Positions 4,941 to 6,245 of a stretch of 6,245 bases of DNA are shown here, in pieces. The stretch lies in the NCBI GenBank assembly GCA_014380105.1, contig JACMKL010000011.1:1-6245 (forward strand), given 5' to 3'. The translations under genes and the position numbers were made by a program. This DNA comes from Candidatus Melainabacteria bacterium (lineage in GTDB: Bacteria > Cyanobacteriota > Vampirovibrionia > Obscuribacterales > Obscuribacteraceae). Under the pieces are notes generated by a model. It was not told the DNA's origin and made no database searches. It worked only from the letters and a program-made list of their open reading frames with translations. Every line of letters starts with the position of its first letter. Positions within the stretch are counted from its first letter, which is position 1.

Positions 4941-6245
4941 TTAGTCTTCCGATGCTCTGAACTCAGCATCGACAACATCTTCGCCAGCTTGACTGGAATA
5001 GCCAGTTTCGCTGCCGCCGTCGCCACCACCATATTGGTAGTCACCAGCTGCGCCACCATTCGCTTGACCACCTTGAGCGGTGAAGTCTTCTTCGCCTTCT
5101 TCAGCGCCACGACCTGCGGCTTGTTGAAGGAGAACGAGAGCACCACGCAATTCGTTCATGATCTGCTTGATGGTTTCGAGTTCGGCCTCGTCCTTGAGTT
5201 TTTGCCTGAGGTCGGCAACCAGCATTTCTGATCTTGCCTTTTCCCCTGGGGTGACTCTATCTCCGAGGTCGCGTACTTGTCTTTCGACGGCGTAGCAGAT
5301 GCTGTCTGCTTCGTTGCGTACATCGGCTTCTTCTTTGCGTTTTCTGTCGTCGGCCGAGTACATTTCTGCATCGCGCATCGCTCTTTCGATGTCTTCTTTA
5401 GACATGTTGGTGGATGCGGTGATGGTGATTTTCTGTTCTTTGCCGGTCATTTGGTCACGAGCTGTGACGTTCATGATGCCGTTGGCATCGATGTCGAATG
5501 TTACTTCAACTTTCGGGTTGCCTCTTGGTGCCGGCGGAATACCATCGAGACGGAAGTTGCCGAGCAACTTGTTGTCTCTTGCCATCGGACGTTCACCCTG
5601 GAAGACGTAGATGTCTACAGCGGTTTGATTGTCGTCGGCTGTTGAGAATACTTCTGCTTTTCTGGTCGGAATAGTGGTGTTGCGTTCGCACAATTTAGTG
5701 AACACACCGCCCATCGTCTCGATACCAAGTGATAACGGAGTGACGTCGAGGAGCACTACGCCCTTAACTTCACCACCGAGTACACCGGCTTGAATCGCCG
5801 CACCAACCGCAACTACTTCGTCAGGGTTAACGCTCTGGTTAGGCTCTTTGCCACCGCAAACTTGTTTGACGAGTTCTTGGACAGCAGGAATTCTTGTTGA
5901 ACCACCAACCAAAACCACTTCGTCGAGTTGCTCGTAACCAAGCTTGGCATCACGCAAAGCTTGTTCCATGGGATGGCGGCAACGCTCTACCAAGTTGCGA
6001 GTCAACTCGTTAAACCGAGCGCGGGTCAACTTGATTTCTAAGTGCTTTGGACCAGTCGCATCAGCAGTGATGAACGGCAATGAGATGTTGGTTTCGGTGA
6101 CTGAAGAAAGTTCGATCTTCGCCTTTTCTGCAGCTTCAGTAAGTCTTTGCAATGCTTGTCTGTCTTTGCGCAAGTCGATGCCTTCGAGATTCATGAACTC
6201 GTCAGCAACCCAGGTCACTACGCAATGGTCGAAGTCGTCACCACC
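4941..6245 (-). CDS. dnaK: chaperone DnaK (Hsp70), 5' end beyond the window
   Basis: ATP-driven cytosolic chaperone that binds exposed hydrophobic segments with help from DnaJ and GrpE. The C-terminal 434 residues are visible and the frame runs off the right edge. The visible part begins at GGDDFD, matching the GGEDFD motif near residue 200 of E. coli DnaK, so roughly the first 195 residues are missing. Landmarks in visible numbering are VLVGGSTRIP (111-120, end of the ATPase domain), interdomain linker and start of the substrate domain VVLLDVTPLSLGIETMGG (163-180), the beta-sandwich substrate domain to about 279, the helical lid (about 280-378), and a Gly-rich tail (about 379-420) ending in DVVDAEFRASED. 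The conserved DAEF near the C-terminus is kept. No dnaJ or grpE follows; a strong terminator does. No frameshift or internal stop is seen. Confidence 0.97.
   Translation of the reverse strand, partial: GGDDFDHCVVTWVADEFMNLEGIDLRKDRQALQRLTEAAEKAKIELSSVTETNISLPFITADATGPKHLEIKLTRARFNELTRNLVERCRHPMEQALRDAKLGYEQLDEVVLVGGSTRIPAVQELVKQVCGGKEPNQSVNPDEVVAVGAAIQAGVLGGEVKGVVLLDVTPLSLGIETMGGVFTKLCERNTTIPTRKAEVFSTADDNQTAVDIYVFQGERPMARDNKLLGNFRLDGIPPAPRGNPKVEVTFDIDANGIMNVTARDQMTGKEQKITITASTNMSKEDIERAMRDAEMYSADDRKRKEEADVRNEADSICYAVERQVRDLGDRVTPGEKARSEMLVADLRQKLKDEAELETIKQIMNELRGALVLLQQAAGRGAEEGEEDFTAQGGQANGGAAGDYQYGGGDGGSETGYSSQAGEDVVDAEFRASED

Noticed and set aside
5277..5645. Long + strand frames inside dnaK
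   Set aside because: They lie opposite a highly conserved Hsp70 reading frame and their Phe/Cys/Ser-rich products match nothing; they are antisense shadows.

Overview
The window comes from a bacterial chromosome. It holds six protein-coding genes: three on the + strand in the left half and three on the - strand in the right half. It carries no RNA gene, insertion sequence, CRISPR array or phage gene that I can see. The source looks like a didermic, Gram-negative-type bacterium, because two proteins carry signal peptides and one has a single N-terminal membrane anchor. The style of the exported proteins (proline/alanine-rich linkers and a 49-residue helical repeat) gives me an impression of the non-photosynthetic Cyanobacteriota (Melainabacteria/Obscuribacterales), but that is recollection and not proof. 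Two of the six genes appear to use non-ATG starts (GTG and TTG), each with a well-placed Shine-Dalgarno sequence.

Left half, + strand. Bases 1-186 hold no identifiable gene, only a consensus -35-like TTGACA embedded in a GACATT direct repeat. nagB (187-858) encodes a compact glucosamine-6-phosphate deaminase. After 53 bases comes an exported cyclophilin-type peptidyl-prolyl isomerase with a long low-complexity linker (912-1724). A 15-bp perfect palindrome at 1731-1745 and a TATATT box precede an unrecognised two-part protein (1781-2530).

Right half, - strand. Reading leftward from the right edge, dnaK (4941-6245, 5' end outside the window) ends at a textbook rho-independent terminator (4885-4912). 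Next is a secreted protein with two diverged copies of a 49-residue repeat (3849-4793). A clear sigma70-type promoter (3760-3788) then drives a membrane-anchored SGNH-hydrolase-like protein (2533-3708). Its stop codon lies 2 bp from the stop of the convergent hypothetical gene.

The genes do not form an obvious single pathway. NagB is central amino-sugar metabolism, DnaK is cytosolic folding, and the cyclophilin, repeat protein and SGNH-like protein all act at or beyond the inner membrane. I see no strong evidence for a new multi-gene system. The items most worth a second look are the SGNH-like protein, the 49-residue repeat protein, and the unrecognised protein at 1781-2530.
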